Part shown: in pieces, positions 7,156 to 13,534 of the stretch
Numbering within the stretch: position 1 is the stretch's first letter
Layout of the letters: each line of letters starts with the position of its first letter
Source: Alphaproteobacteria bacterium
GTDB taxonomy: Bacteria > Pseudomonadota > Alphaproteobacteria > Puniceispirillales > Marisalimonadaceae
Assembly: GCA_016777645.1 (NCBI GenBank)
Contig: JADHRC010000027.1
Coordinates: 1 to 14,693, forward strand
Reading direction: 5' to 3'
Length of the DNA stretch: 14,693 nucleotides
Notes under the pieces: generated by a model
Seen by the model: the letters and a program-made list of their open reading frames with translations, nothing else
Database searches by the model: none
Told to the model about the DNA's origin: nothing
Program-made: the position numbers and the translations under genes

Positions 7156-8160
7156 TTAATTAATAGTTATGTCTGTAAACAATTCTTCGTCTGAAGGTTC
7201 AGGTGAATCTTGAGCAAATTTAGCAGCCTCTGATATTGTATTTTTAATTTCTGCATCAATATTTTTCAGCTCTTTATCTTCCATACCTAATTTACCAAGT
7301 AGATGCTTAATATTATCAATTGGGTCAGAATTTTTTCTTATCTTATCAACCTCATCCCTAGATCTATATTTAGCTGGATCTGACATGGAATGACCTCTAT
7401 ATCTGTAAGTTTTCATCTCTAAGATATAAGGGCCTTTTCCGGATCTACAAAAGCTCATCGCTCTAAAGGCTGCATCCCTTACTGCAATTACATCCATGCC
7501 ATCAACCAATTCTGATTTAATGCCATACCCCTTACCTCTATCTGACAAGTTTTCACCTGCAGATGATCTTTTAACAGAAGTCCCCATCCCATATTCATTA
7601 TTTTCTATAACAAAAATTACAGGAAGTTTCCAAAGTGAAGCCATATTATAAGATTCATAAACTTGACCCTGATTAGCAGCCCCATCACCAAAATATGTAA
7701 TAGAAACATTATTAGTTTCGTTATATTTATGACTAAAAGCTAAACCCGTTCCTATAGGGACTTGAGCAGCTACAATACCATGGCCACCAAAAAAACCTTT
7801 TTCACGGCTAAACATGTGCATGGAGCCACCTTTACCTTTAGAATAACCATCTCTTCTTCCAGTTAGTTCAGCCATTACCCCTTTGGGATCCATATCACAA
7901 GCAATCATATGCCCATGATCTCTATAAGACGTAACAATACTATCACCTTCTATCTGAGCAGACTGAATTCCAACTACAACTGCCTCTTGTCCAATATATA
8001 AATGACAAAAACCACCGATTTGTCCCATGCCATATAATTGACCCGCTTTTTCTTCAAATCTTCGAATTAAAAGCATTTTTTTGTACATTTCTTTTAAAAG
8101 ATCAATATCATAATTCATTTTTGACTTTGAAGATTTTATTTTTGACTTAATATTATTCAT
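7156..8160 (-). CDS. pdhA: Pyruvate dehydrogenase E1 alpha subunit
   Basis: Alpha subunit of PDH E1, carrying the thiamine diphosphate motif and pairing with the downstream PdhB. Of 334 residues, the family signatures are RRFEEKAGQLYGMGQIGGFCHLYIGQEA (33-60, quoted in two stretches of one motif), YRDHGH (79-84, active-site histidine region), KGKGGSMHMF (108-117), the cofactor motif GDGAANQGQVYES (158-170) continuing to ENNEYGMGT, and YRYRGHSMSDP near the C-terminus, equivalent to the phosphorylation loop of mitochondrial E1. The start at 8160 has TAGGTT six bases upstream; Met15 is a possible later start, because the first 14 residues are lysine- and serine-rich and not conserved in type. It is the first gene after the 71-base gap with a good promoter, so it probably heads the pdhA-pdhB-pdhC-lpd-lipA-ratA unit. 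Confidence 0.96.
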   Translation of the reverse strand: MNNIKSKIKSSKSKMNYDIDLLKEMYKKMLLIRRFEEKAGQLYGMGQIGGFCHLYIGQEAVVVGIQSAQIEGDSIVTSYRDHGHMIACDMDPKGVMAELTGRRDGYSKGKGGSMHMFSREKGFFGGHGIVAAQVPIGTGLAFSHKYNETNNVSITYFGDGAANQGQVYESYNMASLWKLPVIFVIENNEYGMGTSVKRSSAGENLSDRGKGYGIKSELVDGMDVIAVRDAAFRAMSFCRSGKGPYILEMKTYRYRGHSMSDPAKYRSRDEVDKIRKNSDPIDNIKHLLGKLGMEDKELKNIDAEIKNTISEAAKFAQDSPEPSDEELFTDITIN

Positions 8161-8196
8161 AACGAACCTATTATAAAAGAATTAGGGATGCTTATT

Positions 8197-8225
8197 ATTG
8201 TAAAATATTAAATTAATCCTATCAA
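8197..8225 (-). promoter_or_regulatory. Predicted sigma70-type promoter for the pdh operon
   Basis: Read on the minus strand, TTGATA (8225-8220) and TACAAT (8202-8197) each match the consensus -35 and -10 boxes at five of six bases and are separated by exactly 17 bases. They lie in the 71-base ftsB-pdhA gap, just after the ftsB stop. Transcription would start near 8190, giving a leader of about 30 bases. A second -10-like TATAAT (8175-8170) has no matching -35 and lies too close to the pdhA start to be the main one. This is prediction from sequence; in a genome this AT-rich chance matches occur, but the spacing and position are good. Confidence 0.6.
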
Positions 8226-8231
8226 ATTATA

Positions 8232-8543
8232 TTAGTTTTTAAAATCCAAAACTATTTGATCTGACTGAATTAATCCTAAATTTTTATGAGAAATTTCATA
8301 AATCAGATCAGGGTCTAAATTTTCATCTTTTAAAAGATTAATTTCTATTAAAATCTTATTTTTATTATTAGCTAATTTTTCATATTCTTTTAAGGAATGG
8401 GAGATTTGACTTTTGAGTTCAAAAATTTTCCATACAGATCTTTCACCAAATAAAATATGAGAAACAAAAAAAATAAATATCAAAATACTAAAAATTGTGG
8501 ATAATTGAAAAATTAAATTTTTTTTTATAAAATTCATATACAT
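8232..8543 (-). CDS. ftsB: FtsB/DivIC family cell division protein (septum formation initiator)
   Basis: Small bitopic membrane protein of the divisome. FtsB bridges FtsQ and FtsL at the septum and helps activate septal peptidoglycan synthesis. The 103 residues show a short basic N-terminus, one transmembrane segment (about 11-31), GERSVW just after the membrane, a coiled-coil-like periplasmic stretch (about 38-75) rich in Lys, Glu and Leu, and the family ending DPDLIYEISHKNLGLIQSDQIV. Size and plan match the family though sequence conservation is low. Position between eno and pdhA is the normal one in Alphaproteobacteria, which strengthens the call. The ribosome binding site AGGAA (8552-8556) overlaps the eno TAG and lies eight bases from the ATG; Met3 is an alternative start. 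Confidence 0.85.
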   Translation of the reverse strand: MYMNFIKKNLIFQLSTIFSILIFIFFVSHILFGERSVWKIFELKSQISHSLKEYEKLANNKNKILIEINLLKDENLDPDLIYEISHKNLGLIQSDQIVLDFKN

Positions 8544-8554
8544 TTTTGAAATTC

Positions 8555-9841
8555 CTATTGAACAAAATTATTAAAAAAATTATTTCCAAAATAATGTGCG
8601 TTATTTCCTAACAACTCTTCAATCCTAATGAGTTGATTATATTTTGCTGTCCTGTCAGATCTGGAAACAGATCCAGTTTTTATCTGCCCGCTGTTTAAAC
8701 CTACTGATAAATCACTAATAAAAACATCTTCTGTTTCTCCAGATCTATGTGAAACAACAACACCAAATCCAGAATTCTTAGCTAATTCAATAGTTTCGAT
8801 TGTTTCTGAGAGAGTTCCAATTTGATTAAGTTTAATAAGAATTGAATTAGCTGAGTTATTATTAATTCCTTGTAAAAGTCTTTTTTTGTTTGTAACAAAA
8901 AGATCATCCCCCACTATCTGAATTTTTTTGCCAAGAAGGGTTGTCATCTCTTTAAATCCATCCCAATCATTTTCATCAAATGGATCTTCTATTGAAATAA
9001 CAGGAAATTTAGAACAAATAGTTTGCCAATATTTCAATAACTGATCTGTATTAAGTTTTTTATTTTCACCCTTCAGGTTATAAAAATTTCCATTATATAA
9101 TTCACTTGCAGCCGCATCAATTGCTATAAATATGTGTTCACCCAATCTATAACCACTTTTTTCAACAGCATTTGAGATATAGGAAAGTGCATCCTCAAGA
9201 TTATTTATATTAGGTGCAAAACCACCCTCATCTCCAACTGCGATAGAAAATCCTTTTTCAGATAAGATTTTTTTCAGGTTGTAAAAAATCTCAATGCCAG
9301 CCCTTAAAGCGTCACTAAAATTGGTAAAACCTATTGGCATAATCATACATTCTTGAAAATCTAAGCCATTATTTGCATGGGCACCACCATTTAATATATT
9401 CATCATTGGAATAGGTAGGGTTTTAGATCTTATTCCTCCAAGATATTGAAAAAGAGGTAACTTGAGTGATGAAGCAGAAGCTTTAGCAACGGCCATTGAA
9501 AAACCAAGCATTGCATTTGCACCTAATTTATTTTTATTAGTGGTACCATCAAGTTCTATCAAGTCTAAGTCAATACTTTCTTGTTCAAATGGATTTCTGC
9601 CAGAGAAAGTGTTAAATATATCAATATTAACATTAGAGATAGCTTTTTGAACTCCTAGACCATTGTAAAAATTTTGATCTTGATCTCTTAATTCGTAAGC
9701 TTCATACTCTCCAGTTGATGCTCCAGAAGGAACGGCAGCTCTACCAAGAGAACCATCTGATAATAGAACATCAACTTCTAAAGTAGGATTACCTCTGCTA
9801 TCGATGATTTGCCTAGCATTAATATCTGAAATATAAACCAT
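8555..9841 (-). CDS. eno: Enolase
   Basis: Cytosolic glycolytic enzyme converting 2-phosphoglycerate to phosphoenolpyruvate. All 428 residues are in family register: SGASTGEYEAYELRD (39-53, mobile substrate loop), GGAHANNGLDFQE (152-164), catalytic base/acid E205 (VGDEGGFAPN) and K337 (LIKLNQIGT), magnesium ligands D242, E285 (SIEDPFDEND) and an Asp of VGDDLFVTN (312/313), and VSHRSGETED (363-372). The motif usually read HADN is HANN here, a modest change away from the metal ligands. A GGAG ribosome binding site (9847-9850) stands five bases before the ATG. The product phosphoenolpyruvate is the direct substrate of the upstream neighbour KdsA. Bacterial enolase can also be part of the RNA degradosome; nothing here tests that. 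Confidence 0.98.
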   Translation of the reverse strand: MVYISDINARQIIDSRGNPTLEVDVLLSDGSLGRAAVPSGASTGEYEAYELRDQDQNFYNGLGVQKAISNVNIDIFNTFSGRNPFEQESIDLDLIELDGTTNKNKLGANAMLGFSMAVAKASASSLKLPLFQYLGGIRSKTLPIPMMNILNGGAHANNGLDFQECMIMPIGFTNFSDALRAGIEIFYNLKKILSEKGFSIAVGDEGGFAPNINNLEDALSYISNAVEKSGYRLGEHIFIAIDAAASELYNGNFYNLKGENKKLNTDQLLKYWQTICSKFPVISIEDPFDENDWDGFKEMTTLLGKKIQIVGDDLFVTNKKRLLQGINNNSANSILIKLNQIGTLSETIETIELAKNSGFGVVVSHRSGETEDVFISDLSVGLNSGQIKTGSVSRSDRTAKYNQLIRIEELLGNNAHYFGNNFFNNFVQ

Positions 9842-9866
9842 TGTTTCTCCAAATGATTAATTATTA

Positions 9867-10691
9867 CTACAATTTAATTATATTATCTAATTGAATTAAT
9901 TTATAAAGCAAATCGTAAAGATTTGATAATTTTAACATATTGGGACCATCACTAGGAGCAGCATCAGGATTTTCATGAACTTCAATAAATAAACCAGCAA
10001 CTCCTACTGAAACCGCAGCTCTAGAGAGAGTAGGTACAAACTCTCTTTGACCACCAGAAACAGAACCCAATCCTCCAGGCTGTTGAACTGAGTGGGTAGC
10101 ATCAAATATAATTGGATAACCATAGTCAGCCATCTGAGGTAATGATCTCATATCTGAAATTAATGTATTATAACCAAAAGAAGTACCTCTTTCAGTGAGC
10201 AAAACATTACTATTTCCAAATTCAATCATTTTATTTAATACATTTTTCATATCCCAAGGAGCTAAAAATTGCCCCTTTTTAACGTTTATAACTTTATTAG
10301 TAATTGCAGCTGCATTTAATAAATCTGTTTGTCTACATAAAAAGGCAGGTATTTGAATTATATCGACCACATTAGCGACTTCAGGACACTGATAAGGTTC
10401 ATGGACATCTGTAATAATTGGAATATTAAAAGTTTTTTTAACTTCAGATAGAATTTTTAAACCATCGTCAAGGCCAATTCCTCTTTTAGATTTTAAACTT
10501 GTTCTATTTGCTTTGTCAAAAGAAGATTTATAAACAAAATTTATATTAAGTTTTTTACAAATTTCGTTAATTTTTCCAGCATGATCAATAGCATGTGCAT
10601 TACTCTCAATTGAACAAGGTCCTGCAATTAAAAAAAAAGGAAGATTATTAGAAACGTCAAAATTATGTATTTTAATATTTTTTTGTTCCAT
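9867..10691 (-). CDS. kdsA: 2-dehydro-3-deoxyphosphooctonate aldolase (KDO-8-phosphate synthase), metal-dependent type
   Basis: Condenses phosphoenolpyruvate with arabinose 5-phosphate to form KDO-8-phosphate, the precursor of the KDO in lipid A-core LPS. The 274 residues show IAGPCSIES (22-30), KSSFDKANRTS (55-65), ITDVHEP (93-99), QIPAFLCRQTDLL (113-125), DATHSVQQPGG (197-207) and NPDAAPSDGPNM (241-252). Cys26 stands where metal-independent enzymes such as that of E. coli have Asn26. With H200, E237 and D248 it completes the metal-binding set, so this is predicted to be the metal-dependent class. A strong GGAGGT ribosome binding site (10701-10706) lies nine bases from the ATG. It follows pyrG by 18 bases; PyrG makes the CTP later used to activate KDO. 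Its presence implies an LPS-bearing outer membrane. Confidence 0.97.
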   Translation of the reverse strand: MEQKNIKIHNFDVSNNLPFFLIAGPCSIESNAHAIDHAGKINEICKKLNINFVYKSSFDKANRTSLKSKRGIGLDDGLKILSEVKKTFNIPIITDVHEPYQCPEVANVVDIIQIPAFLCRQTDLLNAAAITNKVINVKKGQFLAPWDMKNVLNKMIEFGNSNVLLTERGTSFGYNTLISDMRSLPQMADYGYPIIFDATHSVQQPGGLGSVSGGQREFVPTLSRAAVSVGVAGLFIEVHENPDAAPSDGPNMLKLSNLYDLLYKLIQLDNIIKL

Positions 10692-10709
10692 TTACCAATA
10701 ACCTCCAAG

Positions 10710-12365
10710 TTATAAAAGTCTTGATTGATTTAAACTAGCATTAACAAATGACGAGAAAATTGGGTGAGGATCAAATGGTTTGGATTTTAACTCAGGATGA
10801 AACTGAACACCTATAAACCATGGGTGTTTTGGTATTTCTAATATTTCTGGAAGATGATTATCTGGAGACATCCCTGTGAAAATCAAACCATGATTACTGA
10901 AATTTGAAGTAAGTTCATAATTTACCTCATATCTATGCCTATGACGCTCAGATATTAAATCTTTTTTGTAGATAGATTTTATAAAACTTCCATCTAATAA
11001 CTTACAATCATATGCCCCTAATCTCATTGTACCACCAAGATTAGAATCTGAATTTCTTTTTTCTAAACCTTTTTCGGAATGCCATTCAGTTAACAAACCT
11101 ACCAAAGGTAATTTTGTATTACCAAATTCTGAGGAAGATGCATCTTTTAAATTTAGTACATTTTTTGCAAACTCAATTACTGCTAACTGCATCCCAAAAC
11201 AAATGCCTAAAAAAGGAATGTGATTGTTCCTGGCATACTCAATAGCATTAATTTTTCCGTTGGAGCCTCTTTTTCCAAACCCCCCTGGCACTATTATTCC
11301 ATTAACATCCTTAAAAAAAACTGAAAGATCTGATTTATTACCTTCTAAACTTTCAGAATCTATCCATTTAAGTTTTATTCTTATTTTATTAGCTAAACCA
11401 CCATGATTAATTGCCTCGATAAGGGATTTGTATGCATCAATCATAGAAGTATATTTGCCTACAATAGCAATTTTTATAGTACCTTCAGAAGCTTCTTCAA
11501 TATTATTTATCTTAACCCATCTACTCAGATCAGGTTTTTTTTGATTTCCTAATTTAAAATACTTACAAATTTGACTATCTAAACCTTGTTTATTATAAGA
11601 AATTGGAACTTCATAAATAGATTTAGAATCTAAAGCTTCAATAACACATTCAGATTTAATGTTACAAAAAAGAGCAATTTTTGATTTTTGTTCTTCTGGA
11701 ATTGCTACTTCTGACCTACACAAAAGAATATCCGGCTGAATACCCATACCTTGCAATTCTTTTACGGAATGCTGCGTTGGTTTAGTTTTTAATTCACCAG
11801 CAGTATTTATATAAGGAAGTAATGTAACATGCAAAAAACAGGTTTTGTCATAACCAAGTTCATTTCGCAGTTGCCTTATTGCTTCTATAAAAGGTAAAGA
11901 CTCAATGTCTCCTACAGTTCCACCAATTTCACAAAGAACAAAATCCTCATTATTTATATCTGAAACAATATATTCTTTTATAGCATCTGTTACATGAGGT
12001 ATTACTTGAATTGTAGCTCCCAGATAATCTCCTTTTCGTTCTTTGGAGATAACTGTTGAATAAATTTTTCCAGTAGTAATATTGTCAGATTTTTTCGCTG
12101 GCACACCAGTAAATCTTTCATAATGACCTAAATCTAAATCTGTTTCAGCTCCATCGTCTGTAACATAACACTCACCGTGTTGATAAGGACTCATCGTTCC
12201 AGGATCAACATTTAAATAAGGGTCTAATTTTCTTAATTTTACTTTATATCCTCTAGCTTGAAGTATAGCTCCAAGTGATGCTGATGCAAGACCTTTGCCT
12301 AATGATGAGACTACTCCACCAGTAATAAAAATAAATTTTACTGATGTTTTTTTCATACTAGGCAT
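10710..12365 (-). CDS. pyrG: CTP synthase
   Basis: Makes CTP from UTP, ATP and glutamine. The N-terminal amidoligase domain (about 1-275) starts with the P-loop-like ITGGVVSSLGKG and continues with LRKLDPYLNVDPGTMSP, HGECYVTDDGAETDLDLGHYERF and CEIGGTVGDIES. The C-terminal class I glutamine amidotransferase domain (about 295-545) has IVPGGFGKRG, nucleophile C389 in GICFGMQLAVIEFA, and the H523/E525 pair in GVQFHPEL. Full family length (551). The start at 12365 lies five bases after the secG stop and has no clear ribosome binding site; ATG 12356 (Met4, MKKTSVKFIFITGG) is an equally good start by homology. Coupling to secG translation would explain the missing site. Confidence 0.98.
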   Translation of the reverse strand: MPSMKKTSVKFIFITGGVVSSLGKGLASASLGAILQARGYKVKLRKLDPYLNVDPGTMSPYQHGECYVTDDGAETDLDLGHYERFTGVPAKKSDNITTGKIYSTVISKERKGDYLGATIQVIPHVTDAIKEYIVSDINNEDFVLCEIGGTVGDIESLPFIEAIRQLRNELGYDKTCFLHVTLLPYINTAGELKTKPTQHSVKELQGMGIQPDILLCRSEVAIPEEQKSKIALFCNIKSECVIEALDSKSIYEVPISYNKQGLDSQICKYFKLGNQKKPDLSRWVKINNIEEASEGTIKIAIVGKYTSMIDAYKSLIEAINHGGLANKIRIKLKWIDSESLEGNKSDLSVFFKDVNGIIVPGGFGKRGSNGKINAIEYARNNHIPFLGICFGMQLAVIEFAKNVLNLKDASSSEFGNTKLPLVGLLTEWHSEKGLEKRNSDSNLGGTMRLGAYDCKLLDGSFIKSIYKKDLISERHRHRYEVNYELTSNFSNHGLIFTGMSPDNHLPEILEIPKHPWFIGVQFHPELKSKPFDPHPIFSSFVNASLNQSRLL

Positions 12366-12370
12366 TAAAA

Positions 12371-12682
12371 TTAATTACCAAGAGGGACTGAAGGCTCTTT
12401 AGAAGAATTTAATTCTATTGATTTTTCGACTTCTTTTGATATTGAAGAAGAATTATCATTTGACAACAGGGCTAAAACTATTGAAGTTAAGAAAAAACAA
12501 GCACCTAATATAGCGGTAAGTTTTGTCATAAAGTTTGCAGTACCCCTAGCTGTCATAAAACCACCACCAGTACTAGCAGACCCCCCAATACCTAAACCTC
12601 CGCCTTCACTTTTTTGAAGCAAAACAGCACATATTATGGATACTGCTAAGATAACGTGAATTATTAATATGATTGTAATCAT
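12371..12682 (-). CDS. secG: Protein translocase subunit SecG
   Basis: Inner membrane subunit that assists SecYEG in protein export. The 103 residues contain two transmembrane segments (about 3-22 and 53-74). They flank the cytoplasmic family motif LLQKSEGGGLGIGGSAS (21-37), GGFMTARGTANFMTKLT following, where SecG conserves the LQ-GxGxGLG and F-RG-NFLTR-T pattern. A polar, acidic/serine-rich C-terminal tail of about 28 residues closes the protein, as often seen in Alphaproteobacteria. An AGGG ribosome binding site (12689-12692) lies six bases before the ATG. Order tpiA-secG-pyrG is widespread in Alphaproteobacteria, which supports the assignment despite the short, glycine-rich sequence. Confidence 0.93.
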   Translation of the reverse strand: MITIILIIHVILAVSIICAVLLQKSEGGGLGIGGSASTGGGFMTARGTANFMTKLTAILGACFFLTSIVLALLSNDNSSSISKEVEKSIELNSSKEPSVPLGN

Positions 12683-12698
12683 TCTAAACCCTAACCAT

Positions 12699-13436
12699 TT
12701 AATTATTATTTACGTGTTTAGCAACTGATCCATAAATTGCAAGAAAATCTTTTATTTTGAGACTTGCTCCACCAATTAAAACACCATCCACATTACTAAC
12801 TTTTAAAATTTCATCAATATTATTAGGACTAACTGATCCTCCATACAAAACTTTTATGTCCTTCTTTAAAATAGAAAAAGCAATTTTTTTAATATGATCA
12901 TGCATTTTAAATATTTGATTATTTGTAGGAATTGATCCTGTGCCTATTGACCAGATAGGCTCATAAGCAATATAAAAATTTTCTTCAATATTTGGAATTG
13001 AATGATAAATTTGATTTTCAATGAAATTGAGCTCTTCATTATTCATTCTATCCTCATAGCTTTCGCCAACACATATTATAGGTGTTAAAGAAGTTTTTAA
13101 AGCTGTTTCAGCACACATTTTTACGTGTGTGCTACTTTCTTTAAAATGTGTTCTTCTTTCTGAATGTCCTAAAATAACATAATTACAACCAATATCTTTA
13201 AGGCATTCTGGAGAAATTTCTCCCGTAAAAGGTCCTGAAAGTTCGTAATAACAATTTTGGCCACCTACTAAGACTGATGTGTTTTCTAAAAGATCAATTA
13301 AATAACTAAGGTAAATTGATTGTGGAAAAATACATAACTTTATTTTATTGGAAAAATCATTTTTTTTTAAAAAATATAAAAAATCTTTAATATCACTCTT
13401 TTTTAAATTCATTTTCCAATTAGCAGCAATAAACAT
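12699..13436 (-). CDS. tpiA: Triosephosphate isomerase
   Basis: Interconverts dihydroxyacetone phosphate and glyceraldehyde 3-phosphate in glycolysis and gluconeogenesis. The 245-residue TIM barrel shows the N-terminal ANWKMN with substrate lysine K8, GGQNCYYELSGPFTGEIS (58-75), the electrophilic histidine H91 in ILGHSERR, the catalytic base E159 in AYEPIWSIGTG (157-167, running into the flexible loop), LYGGSVSPNN (197-206) and GVLIGGASL (218-226). The start at 13436 gives a very short leader before the first strand. AGGGA (13446-13450) stands nine bases upstream as ribosome binding site. It is the first gene of the minus-strand run and is transcribed away from ppiD, so its promoter should lie in the 98-base divergent gap. 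Confidence 0.97.
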   Translation of the reverse strand: MFIAANWKMNLKKSDIKDFLYFLKKNDFSNKIKLCIFPQSIYLSYLIDLLENTSVLVGGQNCYYELSGPFTGEISPECLKDIGCNYVILGHSERRTHFKESSTHVKMCAETALKTSLTPIICVGESYEDRMNNEELNFIENQIYHSIPNIEENFYIAYEPIWSIGTGSIPTNNQIFKMHDHIKKIAFSILKKDIKVLYGGSVSPNNIDEILKVSNVDGVLIGGASLKIKDFLAIYGSVAKHVNNN

Positions 13437-13534
13437 CTATCTAAGTCCCTATAATAATATTAAAAAATAAAAGATTTATAATTTTTACTAAATGTTATAT
13501 TAAATATAAAAAAATACAATTTTTCAGGTATAAA
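13437..13534. promoter_or_regulatory. Divergent intergenic region between tpiA and ppiD
   Basis: This 98-base, almost pure A/T stretch is the largest gap in the window. It must hold the start signals for the leftward tpiA run and the rightward ppiD gene. The ribosome binding sites are visible (AGGGA at 13446-13450 on the minus strand, AGG at 13526-13528 on the plus strand). Several TATAAT-like hexamers exist on both strands, but none has a convincing -35 at 16-18 bases, so I do not name a specific promoter. No clear operator palindrome is seen. Confidence 0.5.

Noticed and set aside
8170..8175. TATAAT hexamer on the minus strand just before pdhA as the main -10 box
   Set aside because: No -35 match at 16-18 bases, and transcription would start about two or three bases before the ATG, leaving the ribosome binding site untranscribed. 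The boxes at 8197-8225 fit better.
12684..12698. Five-codon mini-frame (ATG to TAG) between tpiA and secG, covering the secG ribosome binding site
   Set aside because: It is too short to judge; a leader peptide is possible, but chance ATG after a stop is more likely and no attenuator structure is seen.
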